Shown: one piece after another, positions 39,531-54,908 of the stretch | Numbering within the stretch: position 1 is the stretch's first letter | Layout of the letters: each line of letters starts with the position of its first letter | Source of the DNA: Unio delphinus | Lineage: Eukaryota; Mollusca; Bivalvia; Unionida; Unionidae | Reading direction: 5' to 3' | Assembly: GCA_029339505.1 (NCBI GenBank) | Contig: JAQISU010000115.1 | Coordinates: forward strand, 10,057,001-10,121,000 | Length of the DNA: 64,000 nt | Translations under genes and position numbers: made by a program | The notes under the pieces: generated by a model | Databases searched by the model: none | What the model saw: the letters and a program-made list of their open reading frames with translations, nothing else | What the model was told of the DNA's origin: nothing

Positions 39531-42359
39531 GTAGTAGCTGTTACGTCTTTACTCGAAGACTTAATATTTCTCGTAGGCGTGTGTTTGCAATGAAATGAAA
39601 TACCTTTTGATAATTTCGCAAAACTGACTACTTCTTTTCTTGGAACTCATGGCATTAAAAGGGTCGCTTCTTGTTTAGAGATTATTGACCCTTAAACGAC
39701 AATTAAATTAACCCAGAAACTAAACTGAGCATAAACATTTTTCTCAACTCGTAAATATTTGATAAGTAACTTCTTTCCTTGCGTTGTCTGAAACACACAG
39801 TTCACGTGATAATATTAATATATCAACCTCAAGGTTATATTTTAATTACAAAAGTCGTTTTTAAAAAAAAAACACCTGTGTTTGTTTTTCTGAATTTGGG
39901 AGTTTACAGCTGAGTTTGATTTTTGTGTTCAACACTACACAGGGACTGCGGTACATTGGCTGCTTCGGGGAACCCGAGATTTCTGAAAATCTAAAAAAAA
40001 ACTAGCCTTAGCAATAGACTTGGGACACTCATGATGTTGTCAACTGTCGGGGGCTTATATAAAATTTGAAGTAATTATCTGTATCCAGTTGTTACTTTCT
40101 AAAATTTACACCAAGTTCTTTACTTTACATGACATAATTATGAAATACATTACTATAATATAACGTTCTGTGTCTTTCATATGGATCATCGATCTAAATA
40201 CAATGAGATACTGACTATGAAGTTTAAACTGGACTTTTCCATATTATTTTGCTTGATATTGTATGTCATGCAAATTCAACACACCTATATACCATACTGT
40301 TCGCATTGTGTTTCTTCCAATTTTTTTCGTAGTAAGCATAAACTTGATATGCAATAAATTCTTTGAATACTGTATACAGTCTGATGACGATACGAAATAT
40401 ACAATAAACTCGATATGTTATAAATTAATAATTTGAATATTGTATACAATCTGATGATGACGCGAAATGTACAATAAATCAAATTTCCCTTTATTCGGAA
40501 ATATTTCAAGAATATTAACTGGATTATGTTTCAGATAGTAATTGTTCTGAAATGTTATCGAGTCAGTTTTTGTCTATATCTTGGTTCAAATATCTGGTCC
40601 TTATCTTACAATATGATCTTATCACCAACCATGCAAGCTGACGTGTTTCGTGTTAAAGTACTAGCCATAATTAATTAATCGCATTAATATTAAGACTCGC
40701 AAAGCTATATCTACTTACTTGAGAATAATAGACAGACGCGTGCTGCTTGTTAATTAGTCATACCTAATTAGTTCTTAATTAAAGCAGTAACATCATATTA
40801 AGCAAAGATTATATTAGTTTGGAATGTTCGTCAGTATGAATTCGCTTCTTATCTGTATAAGTAATGTACATTCTAATAAATAGATTGTAACACTGAAAAC
40901 ATAGGAATATCTATCTCAACGAGAATGTCAGTTTTTCTCAAGTTTTTGTCTCAAATACTACCTATACAAGTTTTTCTGCTAGCGTCCTAAAAAGGCTGTA
41001 CATATTTACGAAGCAAGTTTTAATCACTTACAAATTATATATTTCTCATTTGCTACCTGCATATGGTCAGAGATTTTAATAAAACTCTCCATTGTTCTTG
41101 TTCTTATAAATTGTATTTGTATGACTAATTTGTCCATTGTCACATGGCTTAATACATAAAGGACAAATAACTACTGGGGCGATGATTAATTAGAATAATC
41201 AAAGATTCTGATCTTGGATTGTTCTGTATATTTAAGATGCATCGTACGTTAAACAAATTTATTCATTCCTATCTTAATATTAGTCTGTGGAATCATATTT
41301 AGATATGTCCAGATATAACTTGATAGGAATCATCATACAAATTATTAATCGGAATTGCATCATCATACAAATTATTAATCGGAATTGCAAAGTGCTCATT
41401 AATTTTAGGACTCAAACACAAAGGCGTGATTATAGAGGACTCATTCATAAACCTTCTGGATGATATCATTAGAATGCATTAAGACTATTGGTACATCAGT
41501 TCATTCAAGATGATTGGTACACCATCACATTCAAAACTTGGAATTCATTCTGTAATATTGGACTTATTATAGAACTTTCAAGATTACATGGGATTTAACT
41601 CACATTATTATAAGTTCCTTCTAAATGTTCTCTTTGGATTCCGGGGAAATAAATTATTTTTTTTAAATATTACACAAATTGTTAGTTACACTTTCCTTTT
41701 GCTATTACGACTATGTGGTTTTAATAAGTGACAAAAAGAGCGAAAACTAACAAGTTTCGTAAAATTCAACAGATATATTTTCTCTAGAATACAAAGTCAA
41801 TTTTGTTTTATATATAACATATAGTATTGTGAATTAAATCCCAAGTAATCCTAAAGGTTATATCACAACTCCAAATGCATGAAGTTCCAATTCTGAATGT
41901 GTTTTTGTATCTGACGTCTCGAACGTCCTAATGTAACAATGTCTTGTAAAGTGATGATGTGTTTAATCTTTTAATGTATAACAATTATATAATCCAAATA
42001 TGTTTATGTATGAATTCACTATAAATCCAAATTAATGTTATGTCCACGAATAGTATTAATTAGCACGTTGTATTTCCTGTGAATAATAATTTGAATAAAT
42101 AAATCCATCCATATGTAAAACTGAATACAACAATGCTAATTGCTGTGCTGTGTATATTAAGGAAAGAATTAGCAAATCTTAGGTAAAAATTAAGATATTA
42201 TCAAATGGGAATTTTAAAAAAAGGAAATACGTAATTTGTATTTGTGCGTCTCTCTACTTGACCTAGGTCACAATTATCATTTTCCAAAAGTACTCGGTCA
42301 CTTGTAGTTTTCCATTCTATACTTTTCTAAGGTCTGAATCGAGATTATAAACATGTTAC
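39531..42359. other. Long gene-poor host stretch
   Basis: 2.8 kb of AT-rich unique sequence with no ORF above 75 codons. Two short internal duplications are visible: a word pair around 40370-40470 (TTGAATAcTGTATACAgTCT, CTGATGA) and a 31-bp direct repeat at 41330-41392 (ATCATCATACAAATTATTAA). Nothing else was recognised. Confidence 0.45.
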
Positions 42360-42458
42360 CATTTATACTGATATGAATACATTTATACTGATATGAATAC
42401 ATTTATACTGATATGAATACATTTATACTGATATGAATACATTTATACTGATATGATT
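42360..42458. repeat. 20-bp tandem repeat, 5 copies
   Basis: Five virtually identical units of ATTTATACTGATATGAATAC. Confidence 0.96.
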
Positions 42459-45384
<2,926 letters not shown>

Positions 45385-45416
<32 letters not shown>

Positions 45417-45480
45417 TGTATGTATGTATGTATGTATGTATGTATGTATGTATGTATGTATGTATGTATGTATGTATGTA

Positions 45481-45561
<81 letters not shown>
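45385..45561. repeat. (TATG)n then (TG)n compound microsatellite
   Basis: About 100 bp of TATG followed by about 75 bp of TG. Five overlapping ORFs on both strands are artefacts of it. Confidence 0.97.
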
Positions 45562-45563
<2 letters not shown>

Positions 45564-47215
45564 CAAGGTACATACATACATACTGTCAAGTGCCAAATTT
45601 TTCGTCAGTGAAATCCATTAATTAATTCTTAGTCTAGCCAACAATTAACTGTGATCTTGTGGGATCACCATCATTCCTATGTTTATAGTAAAAACGAACT
45701 AGCTGTTTGACAGGCAACAGAAAGTGAAATTCGCACGTAGAACTGTCAAAAAGTGATTGAGACAAATGATAGGGTGGTATTTCAAAGCCAGGTGGCATTT
45801 TTTGGGCATTTTGTTAAGCAGTTTCCCAAATGTCTGTAGGAATAGCATTTATTCCGATTGGTCAAATGTAGAATGAGGGGCTGTAAGAGACGGTAGTGTT
45901 AATTCCGACATATGAGAAGACTCTGAAGGTAGTTTTAGAGCAGGCCTTCGTAACAATAAGCTCAGGAAAGTCGGCCGGAAATCAAACGGCAGAAGCACGC
46001 CAAAAACACAAGGTATTTAACTCAAATTCACATTTATCATGATGTAATTTGTCTGATGTTTTCTTCGTTACAGATGCATGATCTGTTGATTTTGTAGGAA
46101 TCGTTCACATTTATCATAATGTAATTTATAGGACGTTACGATTGTCACAGATGCATGACGTGCTGATTTTTGTATGGATAGTTCGGTTTTTTACAGTGAT
46201 TTAGTAATGTACTTTGAATTCTGAATTAGCATTCTTCACCTTAAATACTTAGGTAGGTTAATGGGTGGTGTAGAAAACCCGCTGTGTACATTTATGATTG
46301 GAAAGTGTTACATTAATTTGAATTTATCATATTAGTAAATATTGATTGTGGGCTATGATATATTGCCTCACTTTACGTAATGATTTACGGGAATATATGT
46401 TACTTCACCAAATTCTGATGTCGATAATTAGCGGTATAACTGTATTGATCTGAAGACTTGTGTAGTATTTGTTAGCCGTATAAAAGTTAACACTGATAGT
46501 AAGATCTGATTGTTCGAACCAGAAAGACGGACGGACAATATCAACTCTCAAAACCTAACGAGATACTTAGGGCGTTTTACCCTTTTCTTTTCAAAGGAAA
46601 ATAGTTTGTTTGGAGAGAGAGGAATAGAGAGAAGATCTAGATTCAGAGACGGGAAATGAAGTTAGAAGTCAGAGTTGTGGAATCCCACGTTCACCAGAGG
46701 GCAACGTAAAGTCGTGACGCAAGCAGAAGGAGAAAAAAAAAGTTTTCGAACAGGTCACTGTGAATTTACCCAGCGGTCCAATGTTAATGAACACTCGATT
46801 TCGTGATGAAATTTTCTATCAGCTATTAACGGCTAAATTTGTCAATTTTTATTAATATTTGAAATTTAATTAATGTACCTAGTATTTTTAAACTTCGGTT
46901 TTAATGTATTTCTGAACTAAGTGTATTCAGAAAGAAAGAAATTGTAATTTACTGTGTCTTTCTTTTGATTTTCTTTTGATTAAATTTTTTATTTATCTTT
47001 ACGGGGGCTCGTGTGTTGTCTTTGTTCAGGATACCGTCTCAGATTACCATATCCATTCTAACCGGGCAAATCACACCGTAGAGGTCATCCTTTAGATAAC
47101 GAGTATTAGCGGGAGGCGGTTTCGAGTGTTGTTTTTCCAAGTTGCGCAATACCTCTGACCAGGGACTTGTGCAATACTGTACTAATAGCGCTTGATACCG
47201 AGCACCCCTGTTACA
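45562..47215. other. Host intergenic sequence with an 80-bp duplication
   Basis: Two diverged copies of an approximately 80-bp segment lie in tandem at about 46028-46108 and 46108-46190 (CACATTTATCATgATGTAAT ... ACAGATGCATGA ... TGATTTTgTA). A GGGGGCTCGTG word at about 47002 resembles the core of a tRNA-Pro primer-binding site, but no LTR pair was found. No gene was recognised. Confidence 0.45.
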
Positions 47216-48665
<1,450 letters not shown>

Positions 48666-49131
48666 ATATCAGATTTTGAATGGTATCATCCAAATTGTAC
48701 GAATTGTAAAATCTGTATTGTCTTCGATTTTCTATTTTTACAGGGACATTTGTACACATTTACACACAGACAAAAAACTAAGTTGTTGTTTCAAGCATGA
48801 AATAACAGCACTTGTACAGTCCAAAATTTAATGATGAACATACGTATGTTTAAGTTAACTAAATAGTCTTCTGTATTGAAACTGTACTATTATTATGTTT
48901 AATTAATGTAAACTGAACAAGATGGTGGAAGCATATTATTAAAAGATGCAATCACTAGTACCTTTGTCATAACTATAATCTGTCCACAATAGAACATGGT
49001 TATGATTTTACACGCATAAATACAGAAAATTTTGAAAAAAGTAGACTCCTGTTCATTTCGTCAAAGGCACGCAATAAACAATAAAAGCATTGACGTTACA
49101 GAAGATTAATAGGACAAATTCGAATGGAATT
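48666..49131. repeat. Dispersed repeat, copy B (466 bp)
   Basis: Second copy of the repeat at 33985-34495, same orientation, with several small deletions relative to copy A. No terminal inverted repeat or tail was identified. Confidence 0.85.
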
Positions 49132-50145
<1,014 letters not shown>

Positions 50146-50329
50146 ACTCAAACCCGTGCTAAGATATCCGGTCAATTTCATTGAGTCTGCTGAACAATAG
50201 CCCCCGTGCGATTTTAATACTAGCATGAAAGAAATTCAGAATTAAGGTCGAAATGACCCTTCACAAAAATGTGATAAAACCTTAATGTCCAAGGTACACA
50301 ACTGTAAGGGTCAATACTTATTTAAACAT

Positions 50330-50627
50330 CGACACTTCACATTAATATTTAAGCATAGGAACTATCTTATTATTATTTAAGCATCTAACCTTCTTATTAA
50401 AATTTAACCATCGTAGCCATTTCATTATTATTTAAGCATCGTAAGTTCGTAACCATCTTATTATTATTTGAACATCGTAACCATCTCATTAATATTTAAG
50501 CATCTAATCTTCTTAGTATTATTTAAACATCGTAACCATCTCAATAAAATTTCAGCATCGTAACCATCTTATTATTATTTAAACATCGTAACCATCTCAT
50601 TAATATTTAAGCATCTAACCTTCTTAT
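50330..50627. repeat. 28-bp minisatellite, left block
   Basis: Units of the form TTTAAACATCGTAACCATCT plus CATTAATA with many variants (GCATCGTA, ATTATTATT). The array is interrupted at 50628 and resumes at 51443 in the same orientation. Confidence 0.9.
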
Positions 50628-51442
50628 TGTCTGTTACGTATATGTGATATTAGTCATTTATATTTATTTTTATTGAGTGTTTGTTAGATTCAAATTTGGC
50701 ATTTTAAGTTTAAAGATTCGCTCATTGAAGAGGGCGGGGGTGACCTTTACTTTATAGAATAAACACCAGGTGTTGGCCTCATTTCTGACCTGGCTTCAGA
50801 GTTGTAATCAAGCTTTTAAAACGATTGATTGGTTCCAAGGACATTGTGGAGTTTTTATATAAACATCTTTCTATTTTAGTTAGGTCATGCGGTGTTTACG
50901 TGATTTCTTGAAAGTAGGTTTGTTCTGAAGGATTCTAGAAGATCGTGACCCCTTTCTTGTTTACGTAAAAACAGCTATATAAACTATGTTTTGGAGCGAG
51001 CTATTCAGTAGAAGTTGGGCTTTTAGAATATTAAGTTGTGTCTTTTTGAGTTATTATAAATTACCTTGTACTGGAAATTATGTCAATTCGTTTGGATCAA
51101 GAGGAATTATTTTGTTATTTATCTGGAAAAGAATTGTGCTCATAGAAATTTTATTAACAAGAACTGACTTCATCAAGTGACATTGCCTTCCATATTGGAT
51201 ACTTCGCTGGAATTCGAGCTTAGAATTATTTGGACATTTTATTACCAGGACTTTTGCAATTTCTCTAGTGGATAATATTTTGAATTATTTTTGGATTAAT
51301 TTTGGAATTGATTCTTAAAACCGTAAGTTTATTTTTCTTTTCTGAAAAATATTTGTACTCAATAAATTGTTTATTAAGTTTGACAAGCTTGTTATTTTCA
51401 CTCTTTCTATGTTACTGTTTATTCGAGCCTAAGCACGTAACA
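50628..51442 (+). mobile_element. Solo LTR-like insertion, 815 bp
   Basis: The insert begins TGTCTGTTACGT and ends ACGTAACA. It therefore has TG...CA ends with a short inverted repeat (TGTTACGT/ACGTAACA) and interrupts the 28-bp minisatellite. Inside lie a TATA box (TATATAAA, 50976-50983) and, about 385 bp on, an AATAAA (51361-51366), the order expected for the U3-R-U5 of an LTR. There is no second LTR or internal domain, so this looks like a solo LTR left by recombination. A clean target-site duplication is not visible; only TAT flanks both sides. The short ORFs inside are not convincing. The superfamily is uncertain, possibly Gypsy. Confidence 0.68.
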
Positions 51443-51765
51443 TATTATTTAAACATCGTAACCATCTCATTAATATTTCAGCATCGTAACCATCTTATTA
51501 TTATTTAAACATCGTAACCATCTCATTAATATTTCAGCATCGTAACCATCTTATTATTATTTAAACATCGTAACCATCTTATTAAAATGTAAGCATCGTA
51601 ACCATCTTATTTAAATGTAAGCATAGTAGCCATCTTATTAAAATTTAAGTATTGTAGCCATCGCATTAATATGTAAGTATCGTAACCATCATGCTAAGGT
51701 TTAAGCATAGTAGCCATCTTATTAAAATGTAAGCATAGTAGCAATCGCATTAATATTTAATTAAT
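51443..51765. repeat. 28-bp minisatellite, right block
   Basis: Continuation of the 28-bp array after the LTR-like insertion, decaying rightward (AAGCATAGTAGCCATC variants). Confidence 0.9.
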
Positions 51766-52869
51766 ACTAAAGCAAGCATCGATAAAATTATAAGGTCATA
51801 TCATGGCAAGGTTGTGAATGTTAGTCTGCAGTAACTGTAGCAGGATTTTTTACTAGATGTAAACAACACATAGCTTTACAAAAATAAACATATCTGAAAC
51901 TTTGTTCACCTCTTAAGAGTTTTGGATTATTTTGTACAGGGATTAAAATTCAAAGGAAATGTATTCCATTTTATTTTCTCCATATGTCGTACTTGATTGT
52001 AAATCAAAATCATTAATTTTGTACCTTAAAAAATTTTATGACTCTAATGCAGAATCTTTATACATGGACGATTCGATGACATCCAAATGTGGAAGAAAAC
52101 CGGAACCAGAAGAAATCCAGAATTCTTGTATGTTCTATTCAATATGCTGGTACTATGGATTAAACCCGGAAACTCAAGGGTGATAGAAAAAGATTTACAC
52201 ATCCGGTCAGATGTAATAATATTGTTAACATGTAAATACCGTCATAATTATTCTTTTTTAATTTATTTTATTAAAAAAAATAATAAATAAAAAAAAACAT
52301 GTTGAAACCACATATGATCCGATATTGCTCCTTTTAGGGATCTTGCAATGAATTTAAAACTTATTTAAATATCCCTTTTATTTTGAAACATACTAGCTCA
52401 CACTTTAGTACTGATTTACCCTTCACAGACTGGTCATCTTATAATTAGATCTCACTCACACTCTAAAGGAAATTACTTTCCATAAGGTTGTCAGACCTTT
52501 CACGTATAGATTAATCGAAATGAACTGGCAAAGATAATCTAGTTAGTGTACATAGTTCAGTCTTATAGACTGTAATCTAAAACCTTTGCCCACACATTGT
52601 ACCGCTACGAATCACTACTTTCTAAGACAAAATATGATTGTTGATACACTATATGAAAAAGTGGGAGAGCAGCGATAGTCGGTCGATAGTCTTTTCATAC
52701 ATTGCTTCTACGGCTGAATGATTTCTGATTTAGGATTTCTGGTAGGATATAAAATCGAAGTAATTAATAACGGTGATAAGAGATCTGATGGTCAGAAGAG
52801 GTTATAAAAATTTAATAAATCAGTCAAAGATGATGCATATTTGCTATTCGATCAGAATCTGTCCCGGAG
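51766..52869. other. Host intergenic sequence
   Basis: AT-rich sequence. A 74-codon plus-strand ORF (51959-52183) has a charged, Cys-containing second half (MTSKCGRKPEPEEIQ) but no recognisable family. Nothing else was seen. Confidence 0.4.
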
Positions 52870-53135
52870 ATGAAGGTTTTACTTATGTTTTTATTGGGTT
52901 TAACGGAGTTTTTCAGCACAGGATAGTTTTTATACATGGCGGCCAGTATAATGTGTGGAGCATGAACCCGAGAAGACCCATGAGATAAACACCAACCCAC
53001 GGGAAGCTACTGGCAAGCTTAATTCATGTATGCTTGTTGGTTGATCCGAGTCTCGAACTCATGCTGACAACGGTGATATGCGTGACTGGTATGTAAATGC
53101 GTATCTTGTAGACTACTCAGCCATCTTGACCAACG
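52870..53135 (-). mobile_element. Second SINE family, copy 2, minus strand
   Basis: On the minus strand it starts with a tRNA-like head (A box GATGGCTGAGTAGTCTAC, B box GAGTTCGAGACTC) and continues into the same body as the copy at 37325-37530, ending at the GTTAAACCC word near 52895. It is the last host repeat before the viral element, so the element's left end lies to the right of about 53135. Confidence 0.65.
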
Positions 53136-53709
53136 TCCTGGCGATTATAAGGCTCCGATCCTTTCTGAGTTTTTAATCTCAACCGGTCAGAGTTGGTACT
53201 GGGAATGTAGTGCTCTTTTGATTTGGCCTGAAATTTAAAAACAAAAAGAACTAATCTATATCTTTAGTTGAGATCGAGCTTTCAGTTTCGACCAATAAAA
53301 AGTGGTGTTTCAAACGTAATGCTGTTTTTGATTGGCTGAGACAAAATATGAAGCTCAATCTCAATCTCAGATGCTTGGTAATTTCGGGAAAGAAACGTGC
53401 AATTTGGTGATGTCAGTTTTACGCAAACACTGGAATTACATGAGCAGCAGAGAGGGTGAATCCTACAACGTTTTTAGACAAAATTTGATTGAAATCCTAA
53501 AACGAGCCGTCTTATAATCTTATTTTAACCAAAAAAAGGCGAACCCTACAACGTTTTCAGACAAAAAAATTGATTGAAATCTACATACGAAATCATTTTA
53601 ACTAAAAAAATGAAAACGATTTTTTAATTAATTTTGGTCGCAACTTGTTGTCATCCACCCTCTCTGCTGCTAAAGTTTTCAGTTCTGGGTTAATAATTCT
53701 TTTACGATT
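53136..53709. other. Junction region: left end of the viral element (not resolved)
   Basis: The region contains an 83-bp-period direct duplication (53455-53537 and 53538-about 53615, CTACAACGTTTT...GATTGAAATC) and a 16-bp inverted pair, AGCAGCAGAGAGGGTG at 53443-53458 and its complement at 53656-53671. A Maverick-type element should end in a terminal inverted repeat with a short target duplication. The other terminus is outside the window, so the exact edge cannot be fixed. A 61-codon ORF at 53332-53517 overlaps the duplication and has no domain. Confidence 0.45.
53442..53671. repeat. 16-bp inverted repeat enclosing an 83-bp duplication
   Basis: Arms at 53443-53458 and 53656-53671 are perfect complements (AGCAGCAGAGAGGGTG). 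Between them are two tandem copies of an approximately 80-bp unit, ending 39 bp before the stop codon of the packaging ATPase. It could be part of the element's terminal repeat. Confidence 0.8.
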
Positions 53710-54381
53710 TCAACCGAATATTTGATCCAGTCCGATACGATATCGTGTCCGAGGATCATGTAGATTTATTGTTGCGAATCCGTGCGGAGTCGACTGAGCA
53801 TGACTAAAGAAATCTCGAAATTGATTGAAGTCCATATCAGAACACCATGTCTGCCAAATATTTCTAAGAGTATGAGTATCAACTCCGTTGAATACAGACA
53901 ATAAATTACAGTTATCTCTGATCAATTTTGGAACCTGAGTGTAGCGTTGAGTGACATATATCACGTCAGTGTTTTTGTGACGCCCACGGGAAAATATTCT
54001 AGCAGGATTCTTTTGTTTATCCAACATTATATCGTCGTATACGACTAAATTGTTAATATCTCCATCAATATCATCAATGCTCGGTGCTTCATCGATATCA
54101 GTTATAAAATCAATGGTATTCTCGCCGCTAATTTCTGATTCATTCTCGTTAAAATCTTTTAGCACTTCATAACATCGTTGATCATCTACGCTAGGGGCAA
54201 TTAAATACAACTTATCCCACTTCATCCATCTCATTATTAAATTGAGCAGCAATTGCGTTTTACCGGATCCAGATGGCCCGATTATAATCATCCGGATAGA
54301 GTTTGGTAGCGCTGCATGATGCTTAATTGGTTCTCTTGTTTTCGTCGCTGAAAAATCAATTATATCCATATTTCTATACAT
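53710..54381 (-). CDS. FtsK/HerA-type genome-packaging ATPase
   Basis: A 223-residue protein expected to drive viral DNA into the capsid by ATP hydrolysis. Walker A is GPSGSGKT at residues 35-42 after a hydrophobic strand (MIII). Walker B is LVVYDD at 112-117. A later VIYVTQR strand at about 143 fits the sensor region, and the protein ends LDQIFG. Length and motif order match the A32-like packaging ATPases of Polintons, virophages and adintoviruses. The first ATG (54381) leaves five bases to the divergent zinc-ribbon gene; a second Met (codon 5, 54369) is an equally good start. The two genes must share a very short divergent promoter. The frame is intact. Confidence 0.9.
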   Translation of the reverse strand: MYRNMDIIDFSATKTREPIKHHAALPNSIRMIIIGPSGSGKTQLLLNLIMRWMKWDKLYLIAPSVDDQRCYEVLKDFNENESEISGENTIDFITDIDEAPSIDDIDGDINNLVVYDDIMLDKQKNPARIFSRGRHKNTDVIYVTQRYTQVPKLIRDNCNLLSVFNGVDTHTLRNIWQTWCSDMDFNQFRDFFSHAQSTPHGFATINLHDPRTRYRIGLDQIFG

Positions 54382-54386
54382 AAATT
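54382..54386. promoter_or_regulatory. Very short divergent intergenic region
   Basis: Only five bases (AAATT) separate the ATPase and zinc-ribbon start codons, so promoter elements for each must lie in the other's 5' coding sequence. The surrounding bases (TTTCTATACATAAATT) are AT-rich and TATA-like. Confidence 0.4.
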
Positions 54387-54572
54387 ATGGATCTATATTG
54401 TGTGAAGTGTAAAACGCGTACTGGCACAGATGATGTGACGACGATTACAACTAAAAATAACCGATCAGCGCTTTCTGGTAAATGCGTGCAATGTGGTACA
54501 AAGAAATTTAGATTTGTGTCTATGAAATCTGATTTAAAAAAAAACGAGGAGGTGATATCGCAGCCAAATTAG
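54387..54572 (+). CDS. Small zinc-ribbon protein (possible upstream half of a frameshift product)
   Basis: A 61-residue ORF with two CxxC knuckles, C5-x2-C8 (YCVKC) and C33-x2-C36 (KCVQC), spaced as a zinc ribbon. The form resembles small zinc-ribbon domains of large DNA viruses (DUF5679-like, from memory). The last codons before the stop contain an A-rich slippery stretch ending A AAA AAC in frame. Directly after it a -1 frame opens that encodes a PLA2-like domain with no ATG of its own. The zinc ribbon may therefore exist both alone and as the N-terminus of a longer protein. The start codon abuts the divergent ATPase gene. Confidence 0.75.
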   Translation: MDLYCVKCKTRTGTDDVTTITTKNNRSALSGKCVQCGTKKFRFVSMKSDLKKNEEVISQPN

Positions 54573-54623
54573 CAAAACTCCCTGGAACCCCATGGGCAAA
54601 GTACCCCGGAGAAAAGCACCTCC
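54539..54623 (+). promoter_or_regulatory. Candidate -1 ribosomal frameshift signal
   Basis: Heptamer AAAAAAC (54539-54545), in frame as A AAA AAC within a longer TTTAAAAAAAAAC run. It is followed two bases later by GGAGGTG (54548-54554), which can pair perfectly with CACCTCC (54617-54623), a 7-bp stem over a 62-nt GC-richer loop that can fold further (CTCC/GGAG, GGG/CCC). Slippage moves ribosomes from the zinc-ribbon frame into the PLA2 frame. The two-base spacer is shorter than the usual five to nine, so an internal hairpin may be the real stimulator. Confidence 0.5.
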
Positions 54624-54904
54624 CAGGATATAGCTACTGTGGACCGGGAACCAGACTTGATATCAGACTCAATAATCAAAATCAACCCAACCCCGGTGAA
54701 GAACCAATAAACGCCATTGATAAGGCCTGTCACCTTCATGATGTTGCTTATAAAAGCAGCAATCTGCAACACAGGCATCTAGCAGATGTGAAATTAATTC
54801 ATGCGTTAAATGCTATTCCTGATAAATCCTTCAAAGAAAAATTGGCTTCATTTTTAATAAAATCGGCTATGAAAAGTAAATTGATGTTAGGTGCCGGTAA
54901 TTAA
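54545..54904 (+). CDS. Phospholipase A2-like domain (parvovirus VP1u-type), no own start codon
   Basis: The frame is open from 54533 to the stop at 54902-54904. It has a calcium-loop motif YCGPGT (54635-54652) preceded by LPGY, and the catalytic pair HD in HLHDVAY (His 54737-54739, Asp 54740-54742), followed by a helical tail. This is the layout of the PLA2 domain of parvovirus VP1, also reported in adintovirus-like elements, which acts in membrane breach during entry. No ATG occurs in this frame before the catalytic site; the first lies near the C-terminus. Expression must therefore use -1 frameshifting from the zinc-ribbon ORF, splicing or a non-ATG start. The next gene (integrase) starts four bases after the stop. 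Confidence 0.82.
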   Translation, partial: RGGDIAAKLAKLPGTPWAKYPGEKHLPGYSYCGPGTRLDIRLNNQNQPNPGEEPINAIDKACHLHDVAYKSSNLQHRHLADVKLIHALNAIPDKSFKEKLASFLIKSAMKSKLMLGAGN

Positions 54905-54908
54905 TAAT

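Noticed and set aside
45385..45621. Five overlapping ORFs of Tyr-Val-Cys-Met or Thr-His repeats
   Set aside because: Artefacts of the (TATG)n/(TG)n microsatellite; the same applies to Tyr-Ile ORFs over (TA)n and Ser-Leu or Arg-Glu ORFs over (CT)n.
46990..47020. LTR retrotransposon primer-binding site (tRNA-Pro-like GGGGGCTCGTG)
   Set aside because: Only about 10 bases match, no CA-ending LTR edge is evident, and no LTR pair or gag/pol sequence is nearby.
54569..54778. 69-codon minus-strand ORF
   Set aside because: Antisense to the PLA2-like frame, whose conserved motifs explain the sequence.
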